This document shows, in pieces, positions 36,391 through 45,333 of a DNA stretch of 48,190 nt. A model generated the notes under the pieces. That model searched no databases. It was not told where the DNA came from and was given only the letters and a program-made list of their open reading frames with translations. The first letter of the stretch is position 1; each line of letters begins with the position of its first letter. The position numbers and the translations under genes are program-made. The DNA lies in assembly GCA_028717805.1 (NCBI GenBank), contig JAQUNC010000014.1:1-48190 (forward strand). Reading direction: 5' to 3'. This stretch comes from Atribacterota bacterium (lineage in GTDB: Bacteria > Atribacterota > Phoenicimicrobiia > Phoenicimicrobiales > Stramentimicrobiaceae).

Positions 36391-37509
36391 ATGTTAGAAT
36401 ATCCACCACATTCTCAAAAAAATAAAATCATCACAATAAAAAAGAAACCATTGATAGCCTTCTTTTGTTCCTATACTCCTCAGGAAATAATTTTAGCATC
36501 CGGTTTTCAACCCCAGAGAGTAATTCCACTTGGTTTTGATCCTTCTTTGGCTAATACCTTTCTTGATAGTAATTTTTGTCCTTTTGTACGCAGTATTTTA
36601 AGCTGGGCAATAAAGCAGGGTCAGGATAATGTTATGGCACCTTTTATTTTATTGAATTCCTGTGATGGTATGCGCCGTTTATACGATGTAATGAGCTATT
36701 ATTTCAGAGATTCCTTTATTTATTTTCTGGACTTACCCAGAAAGAGAGATAAGGCAAGCGAAGAACTTTTTAAATCATATTTGTATGACTTGAAGCACAG
36801 TTTGGAAGATTTTACCGGCAGAGAAATAACAGATGAAGCATTACAAGAGGCCATCAGGGAGAGCAATGAATTCCGTACTATTTTTATGAGATTGGATGAA
36901 ATGAGAAAAAAACAGAATCCCAATCTTTCTTATTATGATTTTTTTAAACTGATTCAAGATAGGATGCAGGTAATAAAAAAAATTTACGGTCTATACTCTA
37001 ATGATTCTATAATGTATGATTCCCATTTGATTACAAAGCAGAATCAGCCGGGGGAAAAGAAAAAAACTCCTAGAATATTATTGACCGGCTCAGTCCTGGA
37101 CAATGCAGTGATAATTAAGGTAATTGAAGAATATGGAGGAATTATTGAGTTAGCTGACCATTGTAATGGCTGGCGTTATTATATGAATAAAATAGATGAA
37201 ACTAATCCAGATAAGATTGATGCTATTGCCAGCTTTTATTTACATAAGATTTCTTGCCCAAGAATGATGGAAAGCGTAGCAAGAGAAGAAAAATTGTTGG
37301 AAATTATCACAGACAGAAAGATAGATGGAGTGATATTTTATACTCAGAAATTTTGCGATATCTCTCTGTTTCAAATACCTTTATTAAGAGAAAAAATAAA
37401 ATCTCTGGGAGTACCCTCATTATGTTTAGAAGGAGAATTTAGCGACAATATTAGTGGACAGGTTAGAACGAGAATACAGGCTTTTATGGAGGCTATAGAA
37501 TTTGGGTAA
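36391..37509 (+). CDS. 2-hydroxyacyl-CoA dehydratase / benzoyl-CoA reductase family subunit
   Basis: 372-residue HGD-D family subunit. The family pattern FFCSYTPQEIILASGFQPQR and the cysteines in FCPFVRS and SCDGMRR are seen, with further Cys in DHCNGW, KISCPRM and KFCD, likely ligands of a [4Fe-4S] cluster. The C-terminal VPSLCLEGEFSDNISGQVRTR contains the family's typical ending. It overlaps the second subunit gene by eight bases, and the activator gene follows. Together they form a complete radical dehydratase system. Substrate is unknown. AAGGAAG precedes the ATG. Confidence 0.85.
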   Translation: MLEYPPHSQKNKIITIKKKPLIAFFCSYTPQEIILASGFQPQRVIPLGFDPSLANTFLDSNFCPFVRSILSWAIKQGQDNVMAPFILLNSCDGMRRLYDVMSYYFRDSFIYFLDLPRKRDKASEELFKSYLYDLKHSLEDFTGREITDEALQEAIRESNEFRTIFMRLDEMRKKQNPNLSYYDFFKLIQDRMQVIKKIYGLYSNDSIMYDSHLITKQNQPGEKKKTPRILLTGSVLDNAVIIKVIEEYGGIIELADHCNGWRYYMNKIDETNPDKIDAIASFYLHKISCPRMMESVAREEKLLEIITDRKIDGVIFYTQKFCDISLFQIPLLREKIKSLGVPSLCLEGEFSDNISGQVRTRIQAFMEAIEFG

Positions 37510-38770
37510 TATAATAAATAGTGATTTAAAAGATAGAATCATCATATCCTTAGCTCAGAGCTCCTTCACCTATAAACTTATTAGGAAAGTAGGAAGTTAT
37601 TATTTTAGAAAATCCGATAGTAGTTTCTTGTTCTGGTTAAATTTTTATACCAGGCAATTGGAAATAGCTTATCAGCAAAAGAAACCGGTAGTGTGGGCTA
37701 GTATATTTACTCCTTCCGAATTACTTTATGCTCTGGATCTTATTCCCCTATACCCGGAAATGATTTCTGCTTCAGTAGCTTCTCTTAATCTGGCAGATTA
37801 TTTTATAGAGACAGCTGAATCTAATTTTTATTCGCCGGATTTATGTTCTTTTTACCGGGTTGCCAGTGGGATGTCTTTGAAAAATTGTCTTCCCAGACCA
37901 GATATGGTAATTTCTACTTCATTGTTATGCGATGGTTCAGTAAAATTCTTTCAAAATGTTAGCAGATATTATGGTTGTGATTACTATTTGATTGACCCAC
38001 CATATGAAAGGAATCAAGGTTCTCGAAAATATTTAGTCAATGAATTAAAAAAATTAGTTCAATGGGTAAGCAAAAGAACTAATGAACAGTTTTCTTCGAT
38101 TAAACTTAGAAAAGCTCTCGAATTAGCTAATCAAAGCACATTGCTGATTAAAAAAATTAACCAGATAAGGGAAAAGGTTCCTGCTCCATTATCTGGTTGG
38201 AATGCGCTTGCTTATCAGTTATATATGTATTTTGCTTCTTTGGGTTCAAGGGATGGATTGAATTTTTATGAATTACTAGCCCGGGAAGTAAAAAACAATG
38301 CAATCCAGGATAAAGGTGTTGTTGAGAGGGAGTGTATTCGAATTTTATGGTTACACCAGTTAAGACCCTACTATCCAAATATTATCTGGCAGATTATGTT
38401 AGATTATAAGGCTGTGATTGCTTTTGAAGAAATAAACCAGGTATTTTGGTTAGAATATGACCTTACTCAACCCTTTTCAGGTTTAGCAGACAAGATATTA
38501 GCCAATCCAGGCGCAGGATCTTTAAGTCGTCGCATTTCATCTATTGAAAATCTGATTAAGAAATATAAAATTGATGGAGTAATTCATTTTAATCAAAGGG
38601 GATGTCGCCAGAGTTGTGGGGGAGCTTCCATGATAAAAGATTATTTGAAGGCAAAGGGAATTCCTATGTTTATTCTGGACGGGGATGGCATAGATAAGCG
38701 CAATTACTCAGAAGGACAAACCAGAACAAGATTAGAAGCCTTTTTTGAAATTCTCAGTCAAAATAGATAA
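37502..38770 (+). CDS. 2-hydroxyacyl-CoA dehydratase / benzoyl-CoA reductase family subunit
   Basis: Partner subunit, 422 residues. VVWASIFTPSELLYALDLIPLYPE is the family N-terminal block; SPDLCSFYR, STSLLCDGSVK and NQRGCRQSCGGASM supply candidate cluster ligands, and FILDGDGIDKRNYSEGQTRTR is the conserved C-terminal block. Translation starts at TTG 37502 with GGAGG nine bases upstream, overlapping the end of the first subunit, so the two are translationally coupled. The extra 50 N-terminal residues relative to the first subunit carry no recognised domain. Confidence 0.85.
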   Translation: MGNIINSDLKDRIIISLAQSSFTYKLIRKVGSYYFRKSDSSFLFWLNFYTRQLEIAYQQKKPVVWASIFTPSELLYALDLIPLYPEMISASVASLNLADYFIETAESNFYSPDLCSFYRVASGMSLKNCLPRPDMVISTSLLCDGSVKFFQNVSRYYGCDYYLIDPPYERNQGSRKYLVNELKKLVQWVSKRTNEQFSSIKLRKALELANQSTLLIKKINQIREKVPAPLSGWNALAYQLYMYFASLGSRDGLNFYELLAREVKNNAIQDKGVVERECIRILWLHQLRPYYPNIIWQIMLDYKAVIAFEEINQVFWLEYDLTQPFSGLADKILANPGAGSLSRRISSIENLIKKYKIDGVIHFNQRGCRQSCGGASMIKDYLKAKGIPMFILDGDGIDKRNYSEGQTRTRLEAFFEILSQNR

Positions 38771-38823
38771 AGTCTTGAGAATTAAGATTCTTAATTATAC
38801 AATTATAGAAAAAAGGAGATACC

Positions 38824-39597
38824 ATGGTCGTAGCTGGTATAGACATCGGTGCTATAACTACTAAAGTAGTATTGATGAATGAGCAGAAAATTGAAAGCTA
38901 TGTTGTTATAAAAAGTAGAGTGGGAATAAATCAGAATGCCAGAGAATGCTTTGAACAGGTATTACAGAATTCCGGTTATCAAAGAAAAGAGGTAACTTCT
39001 ATTGTGGCAACTGGTTATGGCAGAATAAATGTACCATTCGCCCATAAGTGTATAACAGAAATTACCTGCCACGCCAAAGGAGCTTACTGGCTCAATCCAG
39101 CTGTACGCACTATAATTGATATAGGTGGTCAAGATAGCAAAGTTATCTCTATTTCTGAGAGTGGACAGGTTATTGACTTTATGATGAATGATAAATGTGC
39201 CGCAGGGACTGGTAGATTTCTGGAAGTAATGGCTCAAGCTTTAGAAGTAGCGCTGGAAGATTTAGGAGACCTTTCTTTGCAATCAAAAAAGAAAGTACAT
39301 ATTAGTTCTATGTGTACCGTATTTGCAGAATCTGAGGTTATATCACTGATTGCGGATGGTTATCGAAAAGAAGATATTATTCGCGGATTGCATGAAGCAA
39401 TTACCAATCGCATATATTCTATGGTAGTTCGCTTACCTATTACAGATGTTATAGCCTTAACCGGTGGGGTAGCTAAAAACAGGGGAATAATACTAAGCTT
39501 TAAAAAGAAAATAAAGAAAAAATTGTATCTACCTCCTGAACCTCAAATAGTAGGAGCTATAGGCGCTGCTCTGCTTGCTCATGATTTAGCAAAATAA
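38824..39597 (+). CDS. 2-hydroxyacyl-CoA dehydratase activator (HgdC/BcrA/BadF ATPase)
   Basis: ATP-driven electron-injecting activator of the ASKHA fold, 257 residues. GIDIGAITTKVVLM and DIGGQDSKVI are the nucleotide-binding loops. Cys125 in NDKCAAGTGRF and Cys164 in SSMCTVFAESE match the two cysteines per monomer that hold the dimer-bridging [4Fe-4S] cluster (127 and 166 in Acidaminococcus HgdC). ALTGGVAKN is the C-terminal adenosine motif. AAAAGGAG precedes the ATG. It should activate the two dehydratase subunits encoded directly upstream. The system is extremely oxygen-sensitive, supporting a strict anaerobe. Confidence 0.92.
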   Translation: MVVAGIDIGAITTKVVLMNEQKIESYVVIKSRVGINQNARECFEQVLQNSGYQRKEVTSIVATGYGRINVPFAHKCITEITCHAKGAYWLNPAVRTIIDIGGQDSKVISISESGQVIDFMMNDKCAAGTGRFLEVMAQALEVALEDLGDLSLQSKKKVHISSMCTVFAESEVISLIADGYRKEDIIRGLHEAITNRIYSMVVRLPITDVIALTGGVAKNRGIILSFKKKIKKKLYLPPEPQIVGAIGAALLAHDLAK

Positions 39598-39751
39598 ATT
39601 AATTTTATCATGGTGATAGTTGAAACTGAAATCCCCTCCTAAGAGGACCTACCGTATTACAAGTAGCCAGAGCAATGAAGGCAAAGGATTTTCAGTTTTA
39701 GAGGCCTTTCAGAAGTCATAAAAAGAGTACCCTATCAGAATTGGTCTTAAA

Positions 39752-39783
39752 TTGGTCTTTTTTAATATGCTAAAATAGACCAA
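39752..39783 (+). other. AT-rich hairpin upstream of the poly-gamma-glutamate-system gene
   Basis: TTGGTCT (39752-39758) pairs with AGACCAA (39777-39783), extendable inward by TTTT/AAAA. TTGGTCTTAA also occurs ten bases earlier as a direct repeat. It could be a leader hairpin, a repressor site or a weak terminator for the activator gene. An AGGAGGG at 39811 follows, 46 bases before the next start codon. Confidence 0.35.
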
Positions 39784-39862
39784 AATAATTATGAACACAA
39801 TCTTTAATATAGGAGGGTATTTATAAAATCTTAAGAATAATTATTTCAGAAGTTAATATAAA

Positions 39863-40951
39863 ATGAGAAATTGGATTAAATGTAAGGTATCTATAAAATA
39901 TTTGACATTGATTTTTATTATTGTTGTTACAGGATTGGTTTTAACTGAAAGTTCTAAAGTAAAGACAGTGACTCCTTATTATCAATTACAATATCAGGCA
40001 GCAAAAATTATGTCAGAATCTTTAGAGGCTATCCGAGAAGAAAGAGAAGCGAGAGGAATACTTATCAATAATCAATTAGATCCCAACAGAACCGGATTAA
40101 TTGGTGAAGAATATACCCAATTGACCACCACTCTGGGTAATCTTAGTGCCAAAAGGACTTCTACCAATCCTGATTTTGCTGCCTTAATGGTGAAATATTT
40201 TCAGCAGGCTGACTTAAAATCCGGTGATATCATAGCTGTTGGTTCCAGTGGCTCATTTCCTGCCTTAATCCTGGCTACTTTTACGGCATGCAAGGTTATG
40301 GAGATTACTCCCATCTCCATCTATGCTATAGGAGCTTCTGAGTATGGAGCCACTATTCCTGATTTTACTTTTATTGATATGCTGGAGATTTTAAATCAGA
40401 GAAACATTATCAATTATAAACTGGCAGCAGTTTCTATGGGAGGTAATCAAGATCAGGCAGAAGGGATGTTTTTCCAGGATTCTAAGAAAACTATTGAGGA
40501 CATTGCTGAGCAATCACATATTACATTTATTAATACCGGTAGTTTAATAGGCAATATTCAAGAAAGGTTAAAAATTTATCGGGAAGAAGCAGAAGGGAAT
40601 GTGATTGAATTATTTGTCAATATTGGAGGAGCCTCTGCCAATTTTGGAGATAGCCTTGCCTCTATTACTTTTCCTAATGGTCTAGTGCAGGGAGGTCTGG
40701 AAATTCCTGCTCTTGCAGAAAGAGGATTAATATTTGAATTTTTAGCTGCAGGGATTCCCGTAGTTCATCTCTTAAATATTCGAGATTTAGCTATAAAAAA
40801 TCGCCTTCCCCTGGATCCCATCCCCTTACCGGAAATTGGTCAATCCGAAATATACTTCGAACATAAATATCAAAAAGAGATTATTATATTAACAATTTTT
40901 ATAGTCATCAGCTTTATAATATACTTAAAAAAAGCAAAAATAATTATGTAA
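39863..40951 (+). CDS. Poly-gamma-glutamate system protein (TIGR04332-like), orphan
   Basis: 362-residue protein with one N-terminal membrane segment (about 13-30), a large extracytoplasmic domain and a second C-terminal membrane segment (about 338-356). The domain contains SGDIIAVGSSGSFPALILAT, YAIGASEYGATIPDFTFIDM, AAVSMGGNQDQAEG, NIGGASANFGDS and GIPVVHLLNIRDLA. I recognise this as the poly-gamma-glutamate system protein family known from PgsBCA operons of some bacteria. No PgsB, PgsC or PgsA homologue is in this window, so the role here is unclear. No ribosome-binding site lies directly before the ATG. Confidence 0.6.
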   Translation: MRNWIKCKVSIKYLTLIFIIVVTGLVLTESSKVKTVTPYYQLQYQAAKIMSESLEAIREEREARGILINNQLDPNRTGLIGEEYTQLTTTLGNLSAKRTSTNPDFAALMVKYFQQADLKSGDIIAVGSSGSFPALILATFTACKVMEITPISIYAIGASEYGATIPDFTFIDMLEILNQRNIINYKLAAVSMGGNQDQAEGMFFQDSKKTIEDIAEQSHITFINTGSLIGNIQERLKIYREEAEGNVIELFVNIGGASANFGDSLASITFPNGLVQGGLEIPALAERGLIFEFLAAGIPVVHLLNIRDLAIKNRLPLDPIPLPEIGQSEIYFEHKYQKEIIILTIFIVISFIIYLKKAKIIM

Positions 40952-41046
40952 ATACATAAGAAATGGGAAAAAGATAATTGCTTTTAGTGGAAAATAGATT
41001 TACAATAATGCTAATTAATTTATAAATCAAGAAGGTTTTTAATCAG

Positions 41047-41697
41047 GTGAGTAAGAATCATAGAGATAGAACAAAGATCATTCTGGTTCGCCATGGAGAA
41101 TGTCAGGGTAACAGAGAAGGCCTATTTCGCGGAAGAAGTGATTTTCCCTTAAATGAGCTTGGATTTCTTCAAGCAAAAGAATTAGCTGCTGAGATGAGCT
41201 TATATCAACCAATTAAGATATTTACCAGCCCCCTCTTACGTGCCAAACAAACTGCACAGGTTATTGGTCAACAATGCCACGCTGAAATTGAAGTAAATGA
41301 GGGAATAAATAATATTGAATTGGGTCCCTGGGAAGGACAGGCTAAACAATTTATTGCACAGCAATACTCCGAAGAATGGAAAATATGGTTACGCGAGCCA
41401 GAAAAACTAACCGTCCCCGGTATTGAAACTTTAGATCAGGTTCAGCAAAGAGCTAGAAAAGAACTGGATAAAATTAGAAAGGATTTTGATGGCAAGACAG
41501 TGCTTATCGTTTCCCATCGTGCTGTCTTAAAGCCCTTAATAGCATCCTGTCTGGAAATGAGCAAACCTTATTTCTGGCGTATTCATATGGACACTGCGGC
41601 TTATACCATTTTACACTATGCAAGGTGGAGTGGCTATACCCTGGTCCAATTAAATCAAAACAGGCATCTCAGTGAATTTATTTCTGAGTGGGAATAA
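41047..41697 (+). CDS. Histidine phosphatase family protein (phosphoglycerate mutase-like)
   Basis: 216-residue member of the histidine phosphatase superfamily. The phospho-acceptor is His16 in ILVRHGECQGN; TSPLLRAKQTA is the second arginine motif; Glu91 in NIELGPWEG and His157 in VSHRAVLK complete the site. It uses a GTG start with AAGAAGG upstream. Family members include cobalamin-pathway CobC, phosphoserine and sugar phosphatases; the substrate cannot be assigned. No cobalamin genes are nearby. The symporter small-subunit gene follows after 43 bases. Confidence 0.85.
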   Translation: MSKNHRDRTKIILVRHGECQGNREGLFRGRSDFPLNELGFLQAKELAAEMSLYQPIKIFTSPLLRAKQTAQVIGQQCHAEIEVNEGINNIELGPWEGQAKQFIAQQYSEEWKIWLREPEKLTVPGIETLDQVQQRARKELDKIRKDFDGKTVLIVSHRAVLKPLIASCLEMSKPYFWRIHMDTAAYTILHYARWSGYTLVQLNQNRHLSEFISEWE

Positions 41698-41740
41698 GTG
41701 GGAAGCAAATGTTTTTAACCTTAGTAAAAAGGAGAATAAA

Positions 41741-41923
41741 ATGGATAAAATAAATTTGAGTCCTATTAAAAAGCCCTTAATAGTTTTTCTTATTCTTATT
41801 TTATTCAGTTTAACTGTTCCTTTTTTATTACCTGCCACATTTTTTGGTGCCTATCTATTCTGGATAATTTTATCACTGGTAGTTATTTTATATGGACTCC
41901 TGATCATAGGTGGTGGAAAATAA
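41741..41923 (+). CDS. Small two-helix membrane protein, symporter accessory subunit
   Basis: Sixty-residue protein with two membrane segments (about 13-31 and 36-56), polar N-terminus MDKINLSPIKK and ending GGGK. AAAAAGGAG lies upstream of ATG 41741. It is directly followed, one base after the stop, by a sodium:solute symporter; small DUF997/DUF3311-like proteins commonly sit in this position (as YhdT beside PanF). It probably associates with the symporter. Too short for a firm family call. Confidence 0.6.
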   Translation: MDKINLSPIKKPLIVFLILILFSLTVPFLLPATFFGAYLFWIILSLVVILYGLLIIGGGK

Positions 41924-41924
41924 A

Positions 41925-43331
41925 ATGAGTAGGCCATCTATTATGCTCTGGGGTTTACTAATATGGTTTCTTCTGGGTTGTTTAGTTTCTTATTTAGCCA
42001 GGAAAAGAACAGGACCGGGCATTGTCGAATACTTTATTGCTAATCGAACTATTGGCGGCTTTGTTTCGGCAATGACTTACAGTGCTACAACCTATAGTGC
42101 CTTTATGATGGTAGGTTTGGTGGGCATGACTTATTCCATGGGCATAAGCGTAATGGGTTTTGAACTATCTTATTTAATGGGAACCATATTATTATTAGTA
42201 TTGTTTGCCCCTTATTTCTGGTCAATAGCAAAAAAGTATGATTGTATTTCACCGGTGGAATTACTGAGCAAGGTGTATCAGAGTCGCTTGCTGGGCGGTA
42301 TTGCTACTATATTCTCTATGCTTATGTTAATACCCTATATGTCGGTTCAGTTTACTGGTATTGGCTATCTTCTGGAAACCTTAACCGGAATTCCCTATCA
42401 GGTGGGCGTTTTCTTAACTCTGATTATAATCTTAGTCTTTACTCTCTGGGCTGGTATGCGTTCTGTTGCCTGGACTGATTGTATGCAATCTGTTATTATG
42501 TTGGTTTCTTCCTTATTACTTTTATATTATGTTATGAACTACTTTATGGGAGGTGTGGGTTCCTTTTTTCAAATTATTCAAAATGACCATACTGAGCTCT
42601 TGGCAGCTAATAAAATGCCCTATCATAGATTTCTGGGACTTACTGTTCCCTGGCTTTTCTTTGCTTTAACCAATCCTCAGGTTGCCCAAAGGATGTTTAT
42701 ACCAAAAGATCAAAAAAGTCTCAAGATAATGATTATAGGCTTTTCTATATTTGGCCTGATTTATACCCTCATTGTAGTTCACCTGGGACTGGCAGCTCGA
42801 CATATCTTTCCGGAGGTTACCAATACAGATATGATTACTCCCTTAATATTAGAAAAAACGCCTGTTCTGTTAGCTCTTATAGTCTTTCTGGGCATTGTAG
42901 CAGCTTCTGTATCTACCATAAATTCTATTATTCTGACTCTCAGTTCTATGTGTACAGTGGACATATATGGTCAGTTATTTGAAGTAGAGGAAAAGACTAA
43001 ATTAATATTTGGTAAAATTATGGTGCCTGTTATTGCGATATTGGCCTTTCTCTTTTCATTAGGAAAGTTTGGCATTATAGTTGAATTATCGGTAATGTCT
43101 TCTGCCGGTCTCTTGGCTCTGGCACCCAGTTATTTTGGTATTTTCTGGCCAAAGAGAGATTTAATAGCTGCGCTTAGTAGCATTATTATTGGGGGATTAA
43201 GTGTTATTACCATGTACTTTACAGGCTACTATCCCTTAGGAATCTGGCCAGGAGTATGGTGTATCATTATCTCCACTATTATTTTTATTGTGATAGCTGA
43301 AATAAGATTTCCTAAACATAAGGCTATTTGA
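41925..43331 (+). CDS. Sodium:solute symporter (SSS family)
   Basis: Secondary transporter of 468 residues with about 13 membrane segments. IVEYFIANRTIGGFVSAMTYSATTYSAFMMVG at the N-terminus is the SSS hallmark for the first helices, and TLWAGMRSVAWTDCMQSVIM the second signature; VAASVSTINSIILTLSSMCTVDIYG near residue 330 contains the conserved Ser/Thr of the Na2 sodium site. It is PanF/PutP-like, so pantothenate, proline or another organic acid are candidates. I use ATG 41925; an in-frame GTG at 41910 lies within the small gene. It ends 22 bases from the convergent aminotransferase gene. Confidence 0.87.
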   Translation: MSRPSIMLWGLLIWFLLGCLVSYLARKRTGPGIVEYFIANRTIGGFVSAMTYSATTYSAFMMVGLVGMTYSMGISVMGFELSYLMGTILLLVLFAPYFWSIAKKYDCISPVELLSKVYQSRLLGGIATIFSMLMLIPYMSVQFTGIGYLLETLTGIPYQVGVFLTLIIILVFTLWAGMRSVAWTDCMQSVIMLVSSLLLLYYVMNYFMGGVGSFFQIIQNDHTELLAANKMPYHRFLGLTVPWLFFALTNPQVAQRMFIPKDQKSLKIMIIGFSIFGLIYTLIVVHLGLAARHIFPEVTNTDMITPLILEKTPVLLALIVFLGIVAASVSTINSIILTLSSMCTVDIYGQLFEVEEKTKLIFGKIMVPVIAILAFLFSLGKFGIIVELSVMSSAGLLALAPSYFGIFWPKRDLIAALSSIIIGGLSVITMYFTGYYPLGIWPGVWCIIISTIIFIVIAEIRFPKHKAI

Positions 43332-43353
43332 AAAAGAAGTACAATCTAGATAA

Positions 43354-44520
43354 TCAGGCTTGATAATTCTGAAAATATCTTTCTAACCGATTCATCCCTT
43401 CCTTTATATTTTCTAAAGAGGTGGCATAAGAAATTCTTAAATAACCTTCTGTGTTCTTTCCAAAGTCAATGCCGGGAGTTACAGCTACTCTGGCTTTTGC
43501 TAAAATATCAAAAGCCATCTGAAAGGAATTGTTAGTATATTTTTTGACATTAGCCAGAGCATAAAAAGCCCCGGCTGGTTCTACCTGACAGGCGATACCA
43601 GTTTCCTGAAGTCGTTTGAGAAGATAGATACGCCTCTGATTGTATATTTCAGCCATATTTTTAACTTCATCATCGCATTCTTTCAAAGCTGTAATTCCGG
43701 CAGTTTGAATAAAAGCATTGGCACAGATAAAAAAGTTTTGCTGAATTTTTTGCAAAGGTCTAATATATTCCGGAGGAGCAATTAAATAGCCCAGACGCCA
43801 TCCGGTCATAGCATATCGTTTGGAGAAGCCATCCAGAATAAAGGTGCGGTCAGTAAATTCAAGCATAGAATGCTCTTTTCCTTTATACACTAAGCCGTGA
43901 TATATTTCATCGGAAAGAGTATAATAACCTAAATTGGCAATAGCCTCAAGATTCTCTTTACTATAAATCATTCCGGTAGGATTAGCAGGAGAATTTACCA
44001 TAATTAACTTAGTTCTGGGAGTGATATATTTTTTAATCAGTTTAAGATTATATTTAAAATCCTCTTCTTCATACACGGGAACAAAAACCGGGTTTCCGCC
44101 TAAAAAATTTATCATTTTTGGATAACAGGCATAATGTGGATCAGAAAGAATGACCTCATCGCCATGTTCTAATGTTGCGGCAAATATAAGATACATTGCC
44201 GGAGAAGTACCGGAAGTAACAATAATCTGTTCCGGAGAAATCTTCAGATGATATTTTCTATGATAATAATTAACTATTTCTTCTCTTAGTTCGAGTTTAC
44301 CCATACTGTTAGTATAATGAGTATCACCATCCCGGATTGCCTCAATAGCTGTCTTTTTAATAATGGGGGGTGTGTCAAAATCAGGTTCTCCCACCTCCAG
44401 ATGGATAATATGCAAACCTGATTTTTCTTGTTGCTGGGCTTTTTCCATTACATCCATTGCTATGAAAGGTTTAATTGAGTTTGCATTTTCTGTGATTTGA
44501 AAATCGTGTTTTTGTGTCAT
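43354..44520 (-). CDS. Class I/II PLP-dependent aminotransferase
   Basis: Fold-type-I aminotransferase of 388 residues. Lys234 in DGFSKRYAMTGWRLGY forms the PLP aldimine; Asn180 in SPANPTG, Asp204 and Tyr207 in LSDEIYHG are the other cofactor contacts, and YLRISYATS near the C-terminus holds the carboxylate-binding Arg. It resembles the aspartate aminotransferase subgroup I-gamma; substrate could be aspartate, aromatic or branched-chain amino acids. AAGGTAGGGA lies upstream of the ATG. Transcribed divergently from the flavodoxin-like gene across 262 bases. Confidence 0.87.
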   Translation of the reverse strand: MTQKHDFQITENANSIKPFIAMDVMEKAQQQEKSGLHIIHLEVGEPDFDTPPIIKKTAIEAIRDGDTHYTNSMGKLELREEIVNYYHRKYHLKISPEQIIVTSGTSPAMYLIFAATLEHGDEVILSDPHYACYPKMINFLGGNPVFVPVYEEEDFKYNLKLIKKYITPRTKLIMVNSPANPTGMIYSKENLEAIANLGYYTLSDEIYHGLVYKGKEHSMLEFTDRTFILDGFSKRYAMTGWRLGYLIAPPEYIRPLQKIQQNFFICANAFIQTAGITALKECDDEVKNMAEIYNQRRIYLLKRLQETGIACQVEPAGAFYALANVKKYTNNSFQMAFDILAKARVAVTPGIDFGKNTEGYLRISYATSLENIKEGMNRLERYFQNYQA

Positions 44521-44671
44521 ATTAATAATCCCTACCTTTACTTCATATATTTATATCTGGTCTCTGGAATGAATAAATGAAGAATATTTTAATTTTATAT
44601 TCTAATATATTTTTGGGGAAATAAAAAGTAATAAACTTAAAAATATATTCTTTTTCTTAGAAAATAATCAG

Positions 44672-44680
44672 AAGGAGGTA
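44672..44680 (+). promoter_or_regulatory. Distal Shine-Dalgarno-like element before the flavodoxin-like gene
   Basis: AAGGAGGTA lies about 100 bases upstream of ATG 44783. A TTG six nucleotide positions on (44683) would make a seven-codon peptide ending at 44706. It could be a leader peptide or a 5' stabiliser as proposed for the binding-protein leaders. Confidence 0.3.
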
Positions 44681-44782
44681 TTTTGAAATTAATATTAATA
44701 AAATAGTGGAAAGTAGAATGATTTTATGTTAAATTAGTATAAAATTTTAATATTGAAATCAAATTACTGGTTGTAATAAGGG

Positions 44783-45256
44783 ATGTCAAAACCACGAATT
44801 ATTATCATATATGAGTCATATCACCACCAGAACACTGAGAAAGTTGCTCAGGTAATTACTCAAAGACTCCAGGCTGATTTATACAAACCAGATCAGATTA
44901 AGCCTGCTAAGTTGTTAGACTATGAAGCAATTGGAATTGGCACTGGTATCTATTTTGGTAAACCACACCAAAAAATTCAATCATTCTTGGATAATTTACC
45001 AGCTTTATCCGGTCAAAAAACCTTTCTTTTTACCACCAGCGGAAATATTGAAAAAAAATATATAAAGCGTATTCTTAATAATATTATTTATAAAGCCGAA
45101 CAAAAGGGATTGAAAGTACTTGATTGTCTTTCTATCAAAGGATGGGATACCTTTGGTCCTCTGGTATTGTTAGGCGGAATAAATAAAGGGCATCCTGATT
45201 TAACAGATTTACATAAAGCAGAATTATTTGCCAATAAAGTACTAAATGAGTTATAA
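44783..45256 (+). CDS. Flavodoxin-like protein
   Basis: Flavodoxin-fold protein of 157 residues. The N-terminal strand and FMN-phosphate loop read RIIIIYESYHHQNTEKVAQVI, with Ser12 to Thr18 in the loop. DYEAIGIGTGIYFGKPHQKIQSF matches the second flavin-contact region, and TFLFTTSGN the third. It could be an electron carrier or a flavodoxin-domain protein of the HemG-like type; partner unknown. Only a short AAGG precedes the start. Located between the aminotransferase and the beta-CASP hydrolase. Confidence 0.78.
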   Translation: MSKPRIIIIYESYHHQNTEKVAQVITQRLQADLYKPDQIKPAKLLDYEAIGIGTGIYFGKPHQKIQSFLDNLPALSGQKTFLFTTSGNIEKKYIKRILNNIIYKAEQKGLKVLDCLSIKGWDTFGPLVLLGGINKGHPDLTDLHKAELFANKVLNEL

Positions 45257-45333
45257 TTTGTACTTCTGTGTTAAAATAGAAAAATGATAGCTAAAAATAG
45301 AACTAGTGATGAGTGTAAGAAAGGAGATTTGAT

